Source: Petaurus breviceps papuanus (taxonomy: Eukaryota > Chordata > Mammalia > Diprotodontia > Petauridae). Taken from it: a DNA stretch of 64,000 nucleotides. Below are positions 30,421 to 40,258 of this stretch, piece after piece. The stretch covers positions 3,233,521-3,297,520 of the forward strand of contig JAMXIF010001194.1 in the NCBI GenBank assembly GCA_028583685.1, in the 5' to 3' direction. Under the pieces are notes generated by a model. It saw nothing but the letters and a program-made list of their open reading frames with translations, did no database searches and was not told the DNA's origin. Position 1 is the first letter of the stretch. The number at the start of each line of letters is the position of its first letter. The translations under genes were made by a program, and so were the position numbers.

Positions 30421-31354
30421 AATTTGTGATCCTGCCAAATTGCTTGGGCCCCTTCTCTTCCCCTGCCCCAGTAGGATTTTATATTGTCTAACTTCCTAGA
30501 GTCTTTCTGGCTTGGGACTTTCTTTTCCCCAGCCATCTGTTGGTAGAGGTCAGCCTTCTGCCCCAGTCCCTTCTGCACAGCCCTGGAAGGGCTCGGAGCT
30601 GGCCTCAGCTCACAGTTGCCATTTGGGGTCCTCTTCTGGGATGGGCCAGGGCTCTGTCTCTCTCCAGCAGACCCTCAGGTCATGGGAAGAGCCCGTCAGA
30701 AGCGATGCCCAGGGGAGCCAGAAGCAGCCTTTGTGGCAGGTAGTGTGAGTGGCAGGGCTGCAGGCACCAAGGCCCAGCCAGGATGCCTGGGCTGCGCCAA
30801 AGCTCCATGGTTACCATGGCAACAAGCTGCCGGGTTGTAACACATTCTAAATCTGAAGTGGGGAGGGGGAAGGGAGGGAAGGGAAAGGATGAAAGCATTT
30901 CTCCGCAGCGACAGCCCCTCCAGCAATTCTGTGGAGACCTTGGGAGAAGACAGGAGAAAAGACTAAAATTATCTTCCTATATCAGGGGGCCCCAGCCCTT
31001 TCCCAAAGGAGATAAAAGAGATAAATCAAAATATTCTATTTCATGACACTAGGGGTGTTCAGTTTAGATTTAAACTCATCTTTCTTTAAAAAAAAAAAAA
31101 TCCCACCACAACGTTAGCTATTGCAGAAGGCGTGGGCGTCTCAAACTTGTCTCCATTTCTGTGCAAACGTGGAAATCCACCACCGCCTTCCTTCCCCCCC
31201 CCTTTCTGGTGGGAGGTTGTCACTGCCTGATTCCTGTTCAACTGAATCCCCAATTGGCAATTGGCATTCTTCTATTCTCTCCAAAGATACTGACCCCACC
31301 AGGAGCTGAGCTCTGCTAGGGAAAACTAGTCCCAAAACATAGGGACACTTTGCA
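30421..31354. other. Repeat-poor, GC-richer single-copy stretch
   Basis: The cleanest repeat-free stretch of its length here. It holds the palindromic X-box-like site at 30810-30823, a poly(A) run at 31087 and a C run near 31194. Overlapping open frames at 30512-30926 appear on both strands and have no recognised domain, so I do not call a gene. Confidence 0.4.
30810..30823. promoter_or_regulatory. RFX X-box-like palindrome
   Basis: GTTACCATGGCAAC fits the RFX consensus GTNRCC-N(0-3)-RGYAAC with both half sites intact and a two-base spacer. RFX proteins bind such sites near ciliary genes and others. It lies in repeat-free DNA. One 14-mer in 64 kb can arise by chance, but a perfect double half-site is uncommon. 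Confidence 0.45.
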
Positions 31355-31404
31355 TACAGGGTGTCCCAAAAGTCTTAGTGCAGTTTTAGCACCACCCTGT
31401 GTTA
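31355..31404 (+). mobile_element. Possible mariner-like terminal fragment
   Basis: TACAGGGTGTCCCAAAAGTC resembles a mariner end. The right side ends ACCACCCTGTGTTA, a partial inverted repeat. About 50 bp, so heavily deleted. Confidence 0.45.
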
Positions 31405-31625
31405 GGGTGTCACACCAGATGACCTCTAAAGTTCCTTCCAACTTTGACATTCTACAATTCACATATTATTGCACCATAGGCTTCCAACATTCTGTGATTC
31501 CAATATCTTATGTTTCTATGATTTTTTAAAAGACATTTTTGACTAATGTTCCATCATCCTAACTTCCATGATACCAACATTCTATGATTTCATCATTCTA
31601 TTATCCTAAAACAGTAATTTTTATG
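31405..31625 (+). repeat. MIR end with tandem modules
   Basis: CCAGATGACCTCTAAAGTTC and TTCCAACTTTGACATTCTAC, then loose repeats of ACATTCTGTGATTCC and ACATTCTATGATTTC. Confidence 0.65.
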
Positions 31626-32231
31626 GGTGGCTTAAAAAAAAAAAAGGGAAAAAGAGTCACCATCTTCCTTTATACCCATCAGATCTAGAGCAGAGACAGA
31701 GGCAGGAAGATTTATCCATCCAGTTTTCACCAGTTCCGAATATTAATTAGCACCCAGGCCCTCTTGGTGTTCACTCGGCTATAAATATTAATGGAAGTAA
31801 TCATCAGGCATTAGTAATAATGTTTTGCAAATTAAGGTCACTTTACTCAGGAGTAAATAGTACCATTAATGGGAGAACATCAGAATATAGTAGCAAGGCT
31901 GGTCCCATGCCACAGGAGAGCTTGTGAAGGTGAAGATATAAATCAGAGATAATACAATCCAAACTTCAAGTCATTATGATCACAGACTGCACAGATGTGG
32001 GTGGGTCTGTGTGGATGGGTGTCTAAGATTCTCCTAACCACAGACACATCATCAGGCAAGGCCATCCCTAAGCCCTTTGAGGTAGGGCACTAATGCCATG
32101 CTACTGGATTCCTCTCCCAACTGCTTCACTTATTCATACAGGTGAAATCTGATTAAGGGGAACACCAAAGCCAGCTTTGATCAGGGGTTTAGATGGTAAT
32201 ATTGAGAACAGCAGCCAGGAGGCAGAGGAGG
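31626..32231. other. Single-copy stretch with possible regulatory core
   Basis: 31740-31900 is repeat-free and rich in TAAT/ATTA cores (ATATTAATTAGCACCC, TATTAATGGAAGTAATC, TTGCAAATTAAGG). This is typical of conserved developmental enhancers but not proof. Confidence 0.35.
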
Positions 32232-32500
32232 AGTCAGTCAATCAGCCAATCAACCAGCTTTTTTTTAAAGTGCCTCCTTTGTGCCAAGAATGTACTAAAA
32301 GTTGGGGATATACAGTCCTTGCCCTCAAGAATGCCTCTAATGGGCATTCACATTGTAATGGGGAAGACATAAACATAACTAGGCACAGAGAAGATATATG
32401 TTACTAGATGAAGGTAATTGGAAAGGGGGGAGGCATTAGGTGGGAAAGTTCTAAAGAAAGTGGGATTTGAGCTGAGACTGGAAAAAAGCCAGAGTGAGAG
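32232..32500 (-). mobile_element. L2 3' end
   Basis: GTCAATCAGCCAATCAACC, TTTGTGCCAAGAATGTAC, TCCTTGCCCTCAAGAATGC and TTGAGCTGAGACTGG. Confidence 0.8.
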
Positions 32501-32509
32501 TCACAGAAT

Positions 32510-32755
32510 GTTAGAGAGCCAGGGGATCTAGAATATAGAACATAGAATGTTGGAAGGGGTAGAAGGGACCTTAGAAAATAGAGTATTAGAGGTGATGAAA
32601 TGGATCTTAGAACATAGAATGTCCAAGGTGGTGGAAGGGATCTTAGAACATGGAATGTTAGAGGTGGTGAGAGGTGTCTTAGAACATAGAATGTTGGAAG
32701 TGGTAGAAGGCACCTTAGAACATAGATTGTCAGAGCTGGAAGGGACCTTAAGAGG
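32510..32755 (-). repeat. 36-bp tandem array made from the MIR 3' end
   Basis: Six units of about 36 bp of the form TTAGAACATAGAATGTCCAA plus GGTGGTGGAAGGGATC. As 36 is a multiple of three, the array is open in frames on both strands and yields repetitive 12-residue peptides. It continues into an ordinary reversed MIR core at 32756. Confidence 0.9.
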
Positions 32756-32905
32756 TGATCTACTCAAAATATCTCATAGATAAAGAAACTGACACTCAGA
32801 GATGTGAAGTAATCACCAAAGTTGCATACTTGTCCAAAATCACATAACCAAGTTAACTGACATAACTGGAAATAGAACAAGAACTCTTGGCTTTCTGTTA
32901 TACTA
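32756..32905 (-). mobile_element. MIR-type SINE body
   Basis: ATAGATAAAGAAACTGACAC, GATGTGAAGTAATCACC and AAGTTGCATACTTGTCC. It is the body to which the array at 32510 is attached. Confidence 0.7.
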
Positions 32906-33087
32906 CCTTAACAAGGTCCAATTAGAGAAAGGGCTTTAGCCCAAAGGAGAGACTGCAACAATCAGAATTTCAAAGCAGGATATAAGTATTTGGGGAGCTG
33001 AAAGTTTGGTATGTCTTTGGTCAGGGAGGCCTTTGGGAAATATCTTCATAGTACCTTTTTAGTACCTTTGGGTACCTGTGTCCTCAT

Positions 33088-33132
<45 letters not shown>

Positions 33133-33714
33133 GTAAACCTGGTCTGTGGACAACAGGGTCAGGCCTTGGGTATGTGAGGGAAGTAAACTATAGAAATCCC
33201 AAAGGCATTTCTCCTGGAAAGCAGAAAGGAGCCCATCCTGTTACAGCCCACCACCCCCTCCAAAAGATAAATACTTCCATCTTTTCTTTGATAAAACTTG
33301 AAACATGATGAAACATCCAGACTAATTAGACCAAATAATACCTCTAATCCCAAATAGAAAGAATGCATCTGTTATGTCTGGCTCCCCCGAGGAGAGAGAG
33401 AACAGTGTCATTCTCCCATCAGAGTCTCAGTTTCCTTGATAGCCAGTTATGCTTCTGAAAGCTCTACCTGGGCTGTGGCAATCCAATGTCTCCTACCCTC
33501 CGTGCAACTATCTTTCCTATTCAACAAACATTCACCAAATACCTGCTCTGTGCAAAGTGCTGTACTGGGCCCTGAAGATTTTACAGAGGGGTAAACTGAG
33601 ACTCAGACAGGAGTTATCTGGTCTTGGTTTAAAGAATCCCCAGTCAGAAGGTGCCTACTACCCCTTGAGGCAGCCCCTTCTGGTTTGGGGAAGCTTTAAT
33701 TGTTAATAATTCCT
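32906..33714. other. Single-copy stretch with (TG)n and a small MIR/L2 end
   Basis: A reversed end at 33525-33615 (CAACAAACATTCACCAAATA, GGGTAAACTGAGACTCAG). Otherwise nothing recognised. Confidence 0.4.
33091..33131 (+). repeat. (TG)n microsatellite
   Basis: About 20 perfect TG units. Confidence 0.97.
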
Positions 33715-33800
33715 GACTTCGTTCAAGGCTCAGGTCTGGCTCTCCCTCCTAGAGGAAGTCTTTCCTAGTTCCCCTTAGTCAGAAGCACTCTCTTCTGCTT
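33715..33800 (+). mobile_element. L2 fragment
   Basis: GTTCAAGGCTCAGGTCTGG, CCTAGAGGAAGTCTTTCC. Confidence 0.6.
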
Positions 33801-33819
33801 AGATTTACTTTGTAATTAA

Positions 33820-34560
33820 CAATAGCAGCAATAACGATAGCTAGGGTTTAAATATTGTTTTAAGGTTGCAAAGTGCTTTATAAAAATTATCTCATTTGAT
33901 TTTCACAACCCTGGGAGATATTATCTCCATTTTTACAGACCAGGAAACTGAGGCAGACAGCACTTAAGTGACTTGCCCAAGGTCACACAGCTAGGACACG
34001 TCTGAGGCTGGATTTGAACTCTAGTCTTTTCTGACTCTAGGCCCAACGTTCTATCCACTTCATTCCCTAGAGCAACTCAAGTGCTGTTTCCACACAAAGA
34101 GCTGAAAGGGACCTTGGGTCATCTAATCCAATCCCCACATTTTTATAAATGAGAAAACTGAGGCCCAGAGAGGTGACGTGACTTGGTCAACATCACAAAA
34201 TGGCAGGATTTGAACTCAGGTCCTATGACTCCAAATCCATTGCCTTTTTTTTTCTTGGCCACATCATCTCTTTCCCTGTGGAGTGGTTTTAGGCAAAGGT
34301 GGAAGAATGTCATGGAATCATAGGGTCTCAAAGCTGGAAGGAACTTTAGTGATGGAGAATCAAAATAATAATAATAATAATAAAAGCTTCTATTTATATC
34401 ACCTTAAAGGTTTTGCGTGACATTCTGCTCCCAATAGTTCCAAGGGTTGTTCGTATGAACGATACTCATTTTACAAATGAGGAAACTGAGACTCACATCA
34501 CAGAGGCAGGACATGTGAGAGCCACGACCCAGCCGGTTCTGTTCTGCCTCTTCGAGCATT
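33820..34560 (-). mobile_element. Run of three MIR-type SINEs
   Basis: 33820-34075 (AAGTGCTTTATAAAAATTAT, ACCAGGAAACTGAGGCAG), 34095-34260 (AGAGCTGAAAGGGACCTTGG) and 34315-34560 (AATAATAATAATAATAATAA, CATTTTACAAATGAGGAAAC). Each is reversed and close to full length. Confidence 0.8.
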
Positions 34561-34769
34561 GTCTGGACGCTCAGATGGTCACAGATATCTTTCTCATGTA
34601 AAGCCCCGATCTCTTTCTCTATACCTTTCCTCTTTTGGTCCTTGTTTGGACCTCAAACAGAAAAAGTCGAGTGTCTCCTTCCCCATGACAGCCAAACTTC
34701 AGATAAAGATGCAGGAGAGGGTGGGAGGAGGACATGGGGTGTCTGGGCAGATAGCACAGCTTGTCAGAA

Positions 34770-35023
34770 TAAAGTGGGAAGAGCCCTCAAATGGAAATCA
34801 GGCAAGTGCATCCTGATGCAACCCGATGATGCCCCCCTGATCTTGGGCAGGTCATCTGACTTTTCCGGGCCTCAGTTGTTGTTTTTTATCTGTAATATGG
34901 GGAGAGTTGTTCCCCTCTGATAAAGAGGCACCATGGTGTGGCCCTGGAGTTGGAAGACCTGCTACTTACTAGCTGTGACGCCCTCTCTGGGACCAACTTT
35001 CCTTATCGGTAGAATAAGTAGAT
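34770..35023 (+). mobile_element. Two MIR-type SINEs, second split
   Basis: 34770-34925 (GGGCAGGTCATCTGACTTTT) and 34925-35023 (TGGTGTGGCCCTGGAGTTGG, GGTAGAATAAGTAGAT). The second resumes at 35200 with TTAGGGTCCTCTAGCTC. Confidence 0.75.
35011..35023 (+). repeat. 13-bp target site duplication, left
   Basis: AGAATAAGTAGAT, repeated at 35187-35199. Confidence 0.95.
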
Positions 35024-35186
35024 AGGGGGGGCGGCCAGGTGGCACAGTGAATAGAGCACCAGCCCTGGAGTCAGGAGGACCTGAGTTCAAATCCAGCCTC
35101 AAACACTTGACACACCCTATTAGCTCTGTGACCTTGGGCAAGTCACTTAACCCCAACTGCCCTCCAAAAAGAAAAAAAAAAAAAAA
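35024..35186 (+). mobile_element. Short-tailed CORE-SINE, recent insertion
   Basis: GGCCAGGTGGCACAGTGAAT, GAGCACCAGCCCTGGAGTC, GACCTGAGTTCAAATCCAGC (B box), GGGCAAGTCACTTAACCCC and an A-rich tail. The 13-bp duplication is perfect and a MIR is continuous across it. Confidence 0.95.
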
Positions 35187-35199
35187 AGAATAAGTAGAT
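35187..35199 (+). repeat. 13-bp target site duplication, right
   Basis: Exact match to 35011-35023. Confidence 0.95.
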
Positions 35200-35250
35200 T
35201 GGAAGAAACGATTTTTAGGGTCCTCTAGCTCTTTATCCATGATTCCATGG

Positions 35251-35604
35251 TTCCCTTCCTGGCCTACTTCTCAGGGGATGCTGGGAGATGAACACTGCTT
35301 TGTAAAGTATGACAGCCTATCCAAAGACAAGAAGAGGCTGGAAATGCCAGGGTCCTGGAATCCAACCAGGAAAAGACCACAGGGATCAAGGATGACCACA
35401 GAGACTGCTCCCAAATCTAGGGTTTAATTACTTAGCCAAACACCTGAGTTCTTCACACCTCATTAGCCTGCCCAGCTGATGTAGCTTCAAGGGCCTGACA
35501 GGGCCAGAGTGAAACTGTTCACCCACCAGGAAGGTTTGAGAGCAAGGGGAGGTCAAGGGTCCACTATCCTGGCCTGTTTTAGCCCCATGCTGTGATAATC
35601 AAAG
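35251..35604. other. Single-copy stretch
   Basis: Nothing recognised. Confidence 0.3.
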
Positions 35605-35870
35605 AAATATAGGATGCTGCCTGGCACAGTGGACGGGGCCCTGGGCTTAGAGCCAGGAAACCTAGCTTTTAGCTTTGGCTCCCTACATGCTAACTACATG
35701 TGACCTTTAGCAAATAAGTTCTCTCCAACCCCCCCCCCTTCAGTTTTTTTTTCATCCATAAAATGAAGGAGCTAGCCCAATTGATCTCAAAGGTCCCTTA
35801 TGGTTCTAAATTCCATGTTCCTTGTTCTCAGGTCCTCTCCAGCTCCAACAATCTGTGATTCTCAGGTTCA
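35605..35870 (+). mobile_element. MIR-type SINE with doubled end
   Basis: CTGCCTGGCACAGTGGACGG, AGCTTTTAGCTTTGGCTCCC, TTGATCTCAAAGGTCCC, then a second end CAGGTCCTCTCCAGCTCC. The 3' end is duplicated once. Confidence 0.75.
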
Positions 35871-36399
35871 CTCCATGATTCATCAGAAAGCCTCTCTGAT
35901 GGCACTTTTCAGTCTTTCCCCGCCCCAGAAATGGAAACAGGCATCTGGTGCTATTTTTCCTCTTTTCCTATACTGAACCAGGGTCAGAAGAGTCCTAGGG
36001 ATTCTATTTCTATCTTCCCCATGGGAGGGGCGGATCCCACAACCTCAGCTGTACAGATGGGGGATGGCCTTGTCCTCCAGCTCTCTTTCCAAAACCTTCC
36101 ACCTCCCTCGGGCAGGCTGGATTCTCAGGCCAAGGACTAGGAGTTCCAAATCAGTGAGTTAATATATACCAGTCATCAAGGTTAGCTTATTGCCCAGTGG
36201 GAGATCTTCCCTAAGCTGGCTGGCCCCATCCCCAAAAGGCCAGACCATATGCCAGAGTGACACACGCGTTCTGTTCCTCTTATGTGTCCACTCCCCTGTG
36301 TGCCCCTTCTCTAGACTGGACCTGGGGCAATAGGCCCAGACTCATTTTGCTTCTGGCCCCAGCCTACCTTAATAACAACCATATTCATGACCCTAAAAT
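35871..36399. other. Single-copy stretch
   Basis: Nothing recognised. Confidence 0.3.
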
Positions 36400-36620
36400 C
36401 AATGATCTTTAGAACTGGGATGGCCCTTATAATATGGAATGGCAGAGACAGAAGGAACATTAGAACATAGACTAGTAGAGCCAGAAGAAACTTTAGAAGA
36501 TAAGAGGTCAGAGCTGGAAAGGAATTTTTAACACAGAATGTTAAAGCTGGAGGGGGCCTTAGAGCACGGAATGTTGGAGTTGGAAGGGACCTTGGAACAT
36601 AGAATATCAGAGTTGTAAGA
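36400..36620 (-). repeat. Tandem MIR-end modules
   Basis: About six copies of a 36-base-like module (AGAACATAGACTAGTAGAGC, CGGAATGTTGGAGTTGG, ATAGAATATCAGAGTTG). It is the same structure as 32510-32755 at an independent site. Confidence 0.85.
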
Positions 36621-37240
36621 GACCTTAAAATAACAACCAAACAATCACAACAACCATAATTGACATTTCTCTGGCACTTGTTTGACAAGCCTCACAGCAA
36701 CCCTGGCAGGTAAGTATAGAAGATGTGATTATCACCATTTCACAGTTGAGGAAAACTGAAGAGAAATTAAGTGACTAGCTTATGGTGGTGACACACCTGG
36801 AAAAAATCTAGAACATAACATGTCAGAGTTGGCAGGGGCTATAGACGTTTGACTAGCTCTACCAGTGGACTGAAAAAGGAATTAATCATATAACTAGCTA
36901 GACTTTGGGGTCTGTGAAACACTTTACAAATATTGTCTCACCTGGTCTTCACAACAGTCCTAGGAGGTAGGGGCTATTTATTGTCATCCCCATTTAACAG
37001 ATAGGGAAACTGAGGCAGACTAAGGTTAAGTGACTTGCCCAGGGTCACACAGCTATTAAGTGTCTGTGGCCAGATCTGAACCCAGGTATTTCTGACTCCA
37101 GGTCTAGTGCTCTATCCATTGTGCCAACTCTGACTCAGAGAGGTGAAGGGACTTTAAATCCTTTAATAGTAAATTAATGAAAAATCTAGAAACTGAAGCA
37201 GGCCTCCTGACTCCCAGTGCAACGACCTTGCCCCCACCAT
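36621..37240 (-). mobile_element. MIR-type SINEs
   Basis: 36625-36800 (ATTATCACCATTTCACAGTT), 36885-37125 (CTTTACAAATATTGTCTCAC, CCCAGGGTCACACAGCTATT), and a partial third to 37240. Confidence 0.75.
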
Positions 37241-37589
37241 GCCATGTGTCATTGTCACCCCTAGAGTCAATAAGAGCCTTTGTATAATTGGAATCTGGGT
37301 TCTGGATGAGGACAAGCCATCCTTCCCTACTTGGAAAAGAACCAAACTTTCTGACTGCCCATGTACGTCCCCAGGGGAGATGCTATCAACTGCCCAGATC
37401 AGCTTTGCACAACTACAGTCACAAAGTGTCTCTGAGCAATTGGATCTCTTTGTTCCACCCAGAAACCAAAGCTCAGGACCTGAATCCACCCCCTCCCCTT
37501 CCAGAGCCTGGAAGGAACCTTGTCCCATGATCTTGGCTGATGGGGAAACCAAACAAATGAGGCAGTTGTGTGAGGTGCAGGGGGCAGAT
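37241..37589. other. Single-copy stretch
   Basis: Open frames occur on both strands (37239-37640 plus, 37163-37552 minus). Neither shows a domain or a favoured codon pattern that I can see. Confidence 0.3.
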
Positions 37590-37653
37590 TGTTATCATTA
37601 TCATAATTTTTATCATCTCAATTATTATTATTTTGCATAGTATAGCATATTGC

Positions 37654-37668
37654 AGTTTCTGCAATTCT
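37654..37668 (+). repeat. 15-bp target site duplication, left
   Basis: AGTTTCTGCAATTCT, matched with one difference at 37925-37939. Confidence 0.85.
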
Positions 37669-37924
37669 CTTTTTTTTTGTTGGAGGGGGGAAGGCAAGGC
37701 AATTGGAGTTAAGTGACTTGCCCAAGGTCACACAGCTAGTAAGTATATCAAGTGTCTGAGGCCAGATTTTTTTGGAGGGGAGAAGATAGGGCAATTGGGG
37801 TTAAGTGACTTGCCCAAGGACACACTACTAGTTAGGTTTGTTAAGTGTCCGAGGCTGAATTTGAACTCAGGTCCTCCTGACTCCAGGGCTGGTGCTTTAT
37901 TCACTGCATCACCTAACTGCCTCA
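37669..37924 (-). mobile_element. Short-tailed CORE-SINE with internal core duplication
   Basis: Reversed: poly(T), then GGCAATTGGAGTTAAGTGAC ... GAGGCCAGATTTT. The same block occurs again (GGCAATTGGGGTTAAGTGAC) before the head (CTCCTGACTCCAGGGCTGG). The core and tail are present twice (37677-37768 and 37770-37860) between one pair of target duplications. It may have inserted as a partial dimer or been duplicated afterwards. Confidence 0.9.
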
Positions 37925-37939
37925 AGTTTCTGAAATTCT
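37925..37939 (+). repeat. 15-bp target site duplication, right
   Basis: AGTTTCTGAAATTCT, 14 of 15 identical to the left copy. Confidence 0.85.
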
Positions 37940-38260
37940 TGTCCCATATATTATCTCATTCATTTCTCATTATGGTGTGGGGGAAGGCAAGGCAGGAGTA
38001 TTTTGTCCCCATACATGGAACCCAGGCCTAGAGGATGGGAAATGACTTGCCCAAGGTCACTCAACAAGGAAGTGGTAGAGCTGAGTTTAGCATCTCAGGG
38101 AAAAAAGGTACGTGGCAGGGAATATTTTCCCCATTTTGCAGATGAGGAGCACTGAGGCCCAGTAAAGGGATAACAACATAGGAAAAGTCAGAGAGCAATC
38201 GCTGGCCAAGTCAAGGTTGGGAACTCATGCTCTTGGCATCCCCCTAGGCCTCAGTCCCCT

Positions 38261-38654
38261 TCAGATTGTGCCATCTTTCAGACAGATTGCTTTCTTGAGG
38301 CTTCTAGGGAGACAAAGGAAGAAGCTTCAGTATTTTTTGCCCAGAATGCTCAAGATCCAATAGGAAAATTCCCATCCATTCTTCACGTGGAATTAATTGC
38401 CAGAGAATGGCACTGAATTCCCTTGCCAGTCTGATGGATTTGTGGTAGTGAAAACCAATAAATATTGAGGATAAATGGTGAAGTCCCCCCAGCAGACATT
38501 CCCAGTTTATTACCATCATCACTCTCCTTCTTCAGCAACTGGCAAAATCAGCTGGCTTCAGAGCCAAGAGACTGGGGGAGCCTGCCCAGAGTGCCTTCTG
38601 CCTACGTCAGAAGTGGGGACCCCGCCATGGTTCCTTCTTGTAAAATCCAGCCCT
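38261..38654. other. Single-copy stretch
   Basis: Nothing recognised. Confidence 0.3.
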
Positions 38655-38906
38655 TTATTGTTGGTTAGTCATTTTCAGTCATGTCCAACTCCTCATGACC
38701 CCATTTGGGGTTTTCTTGGCAGAGATAGTGGAGCTCATTTTACTCCAGCTCATTTTACAGATGAGGAAACTGAGGCAAACAGGGTTTAGTGATTTGTCCA
38801 GGTTCATATAACTAGTAACCATCCAAGGCCCGATTTGAACTCAGGAAAATGAGTCTTCCTGTCTTCAGTACTGGCAGTCTATCCACTGTGACACCTAGCT
38901 GCCCTC
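38655..38906 (-). mobile_element. RTE-tailed CORE-SINE
   Basis: TTGTTGGTTAGTCATTTTC, GACCCCATTTGGGGTTTTCT, GATGAGGAAACTGAGGC, AACTCAGGAAAATGAGTC and CACCTAGCTGCCC. Full length. Confidence 0.92.
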
Positions 38907-38919
38907 CACAAAGATCCAA

Positions 38920-38995
38920 GGAGACTAGTAGAATGAGATAATGGATATGGAAATACTTTGGAAACTTGAAAGTGCTACGTGAGCCTAATGTATAT
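38920..38995 (+). mobile_element. MIR 3' end
   Basis: AGAATGAGATAATGGATATG and AAGTGCTACGTGAGCC. Confidence 0.55.
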
Positions 38996-39774
38996 TATTA
39001 CAATTCCATTTTTTAAATGTGAAAAAAAGGTTCCCACTGCAGAAATCACCACCAGGTTGTGGAAATTTATGGAGAGTTTGCTTTTAGTCAACTGGATGGG
39101 AACCTCATAGAGGGGACATTGTAGAGGAAATTCCTCTATATTGGTGGTGGGGGGTAAGGGGTTACTTGGTCTTCCTTTATAACTCTGAAATTCTAAGGTT
39201 CGGTATCCTAAATGAGTACAGAACAGCATCAAGAGAAACCATTCATTCCTGTGGCGACTAATTAGATGCAACTACCTCTTGTCTCCCTCTGTGAACCTCA
39301 AGGAAAAAGCCCACCCCACATCTAAGGGGAAGGGATGTGCTATTTTTATTCTCCATGATGGGTGTTGGGAGGGTGAATGATGTTAGCTTGACCCTGGTGA
39401 CGGGGAAGGATCCCCAGCAATCAGTATCTAACTGGAGGCGTGCTGAGCTGGCGTCACTGGTTCACAGAGAGGCTGACAGGCCAAGAGGCGTCACTGAGGA
39501 ACTGCCGTCGCTCCCTCTCCTTGGAGAGTGGGTCAGTAACATCACATATGCTCTGTATGCACAGTCTCCCTGTCCTTAGATCTCACACAAGACCAGGACT
39601 GGAAAATGACACAGTAAATGGTCAAGGGACCATGAGGGAGATAGCTGGGGGAGGGGGAGGGTTGATGGAGAGTTTAAATCCTGGGCATTTCCCCTCCTGC
39701 AGGGATTTCCAGAATCGTTCTTTCTTCTTTAGCCTCCTCCGTCTCCTGTCCTCTTCTCTCCCTCCTCCCTCCCC
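38996..39774. other. Single-copy stretch
   Basis: No repeat recognised. GGGTCAGTAACATCACAT at 39529-39546 is nearly repeated at 40313. Open frames run into the N gap and are artefacts. Confidence 0.3.
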
Positions 39775-39874
39775 NNNNNNNNNNNNNNNNNNNNNNNNNN
39801 NNNNNNNNNNNNNNNNNNNNNNNNNNNNNNNNNNNNNNNNNNNNNNNNNNNNNNNNNNNNNNNNNNNNNNNNNN
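39775..39874. other. Assembly gap (100 N)
   Basis: 100 Ns with (CT)n on the right and CCTCCCTCCCC on the left. The gap most likely lies inside a pyrimidine microsatellite. Confidence 1.
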
Positions 39875-39921
<47 letters not shown>

Positions 39922-39940
39922 CTTTCTCTCCCCTCTCCAT
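39875..39940 (+). repeat. (CT)n microsatellite
   Basis: About 20 CT units, then CTTTCTCTCCC decay. Confidence 0.97.
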
Positions 39941-40054
39941 CTCTCACTTGATGTCTCCCCACTAATACCAGATGCTAATACACCAGAGTTAGCCCTGGGA
40001 AGGACCCTAGATTTGGACTGAGATAGCAACTCCTGGCTAATAATGGATTGTTGA

Positions 40055-40258
40055 CTTGCTCTTCATAGAATCATGGGTTTGAGAGGTGGAAGAGGCTTTG
40101 TAGTCCACTCCCCCAAGTTCCAGGGAGAGGGGGACATGATTTCATCACAGAATTTCAAAATTGAACAGGAACTCAGAGGTCACCTGGTACAATCTGTCAA
40201 CTTGCCCAAGATCACCTAGCAAAGCAACTGAGCTGAGATTTCAGTCCAGGACTTATAG
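40055..40258 (-). mobile_element. MIR-type SINE
   Basis: ATAGAATCATGGGTTTGAGA, then a second end AACAGGAACTCAGAGGTC and AACTTGCCCAAGATCACC. Confidence 0.7.

Larger units (their letters stand above)
37590..38260 (-). mobile_element. MIR host of the dimeric SINE and a neighbour MIR
   Basis: CATTATCATAATTTTTATC before the SINE and TATTATCTCATTCATTTCTC plus AATGACTTGCCCAAGGTC after it are one reversed MIR. A second runs 38125-38260. Confidence 0.65.

Noticed and set aside
30512-30926. Cluster of short frames near the X-box
   Set aside because: Five frames overlap on both strands, typical of GC-richer DNA with few stops.
32510-32755. CRISPR-like repeat spacing
   Set aside because: Units are contiguous MIR-end copies with no unique spacers, in a vertebrate genome.
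32528-32783. Repetitive open frames on both strands
   Set aside because: Explained by the 36-bp array with a period divisible by three.
35039-35100. tRNA gene candidate (A and B boxes)
   Set aside because: The boxes are in the SINE head. There is no full cloverleaf, and the same head recurs across the window.
37163-37640. Overlapping 129- and 133-residue frames
   Set aside because: Opposite-strand shadows in single-copy DNA with no domain, splice context or start context.
39440-40029. Open frames up to 193 residues spanning the Ns
   Set aside because: They cross the assembly gap and the (CT)n array.
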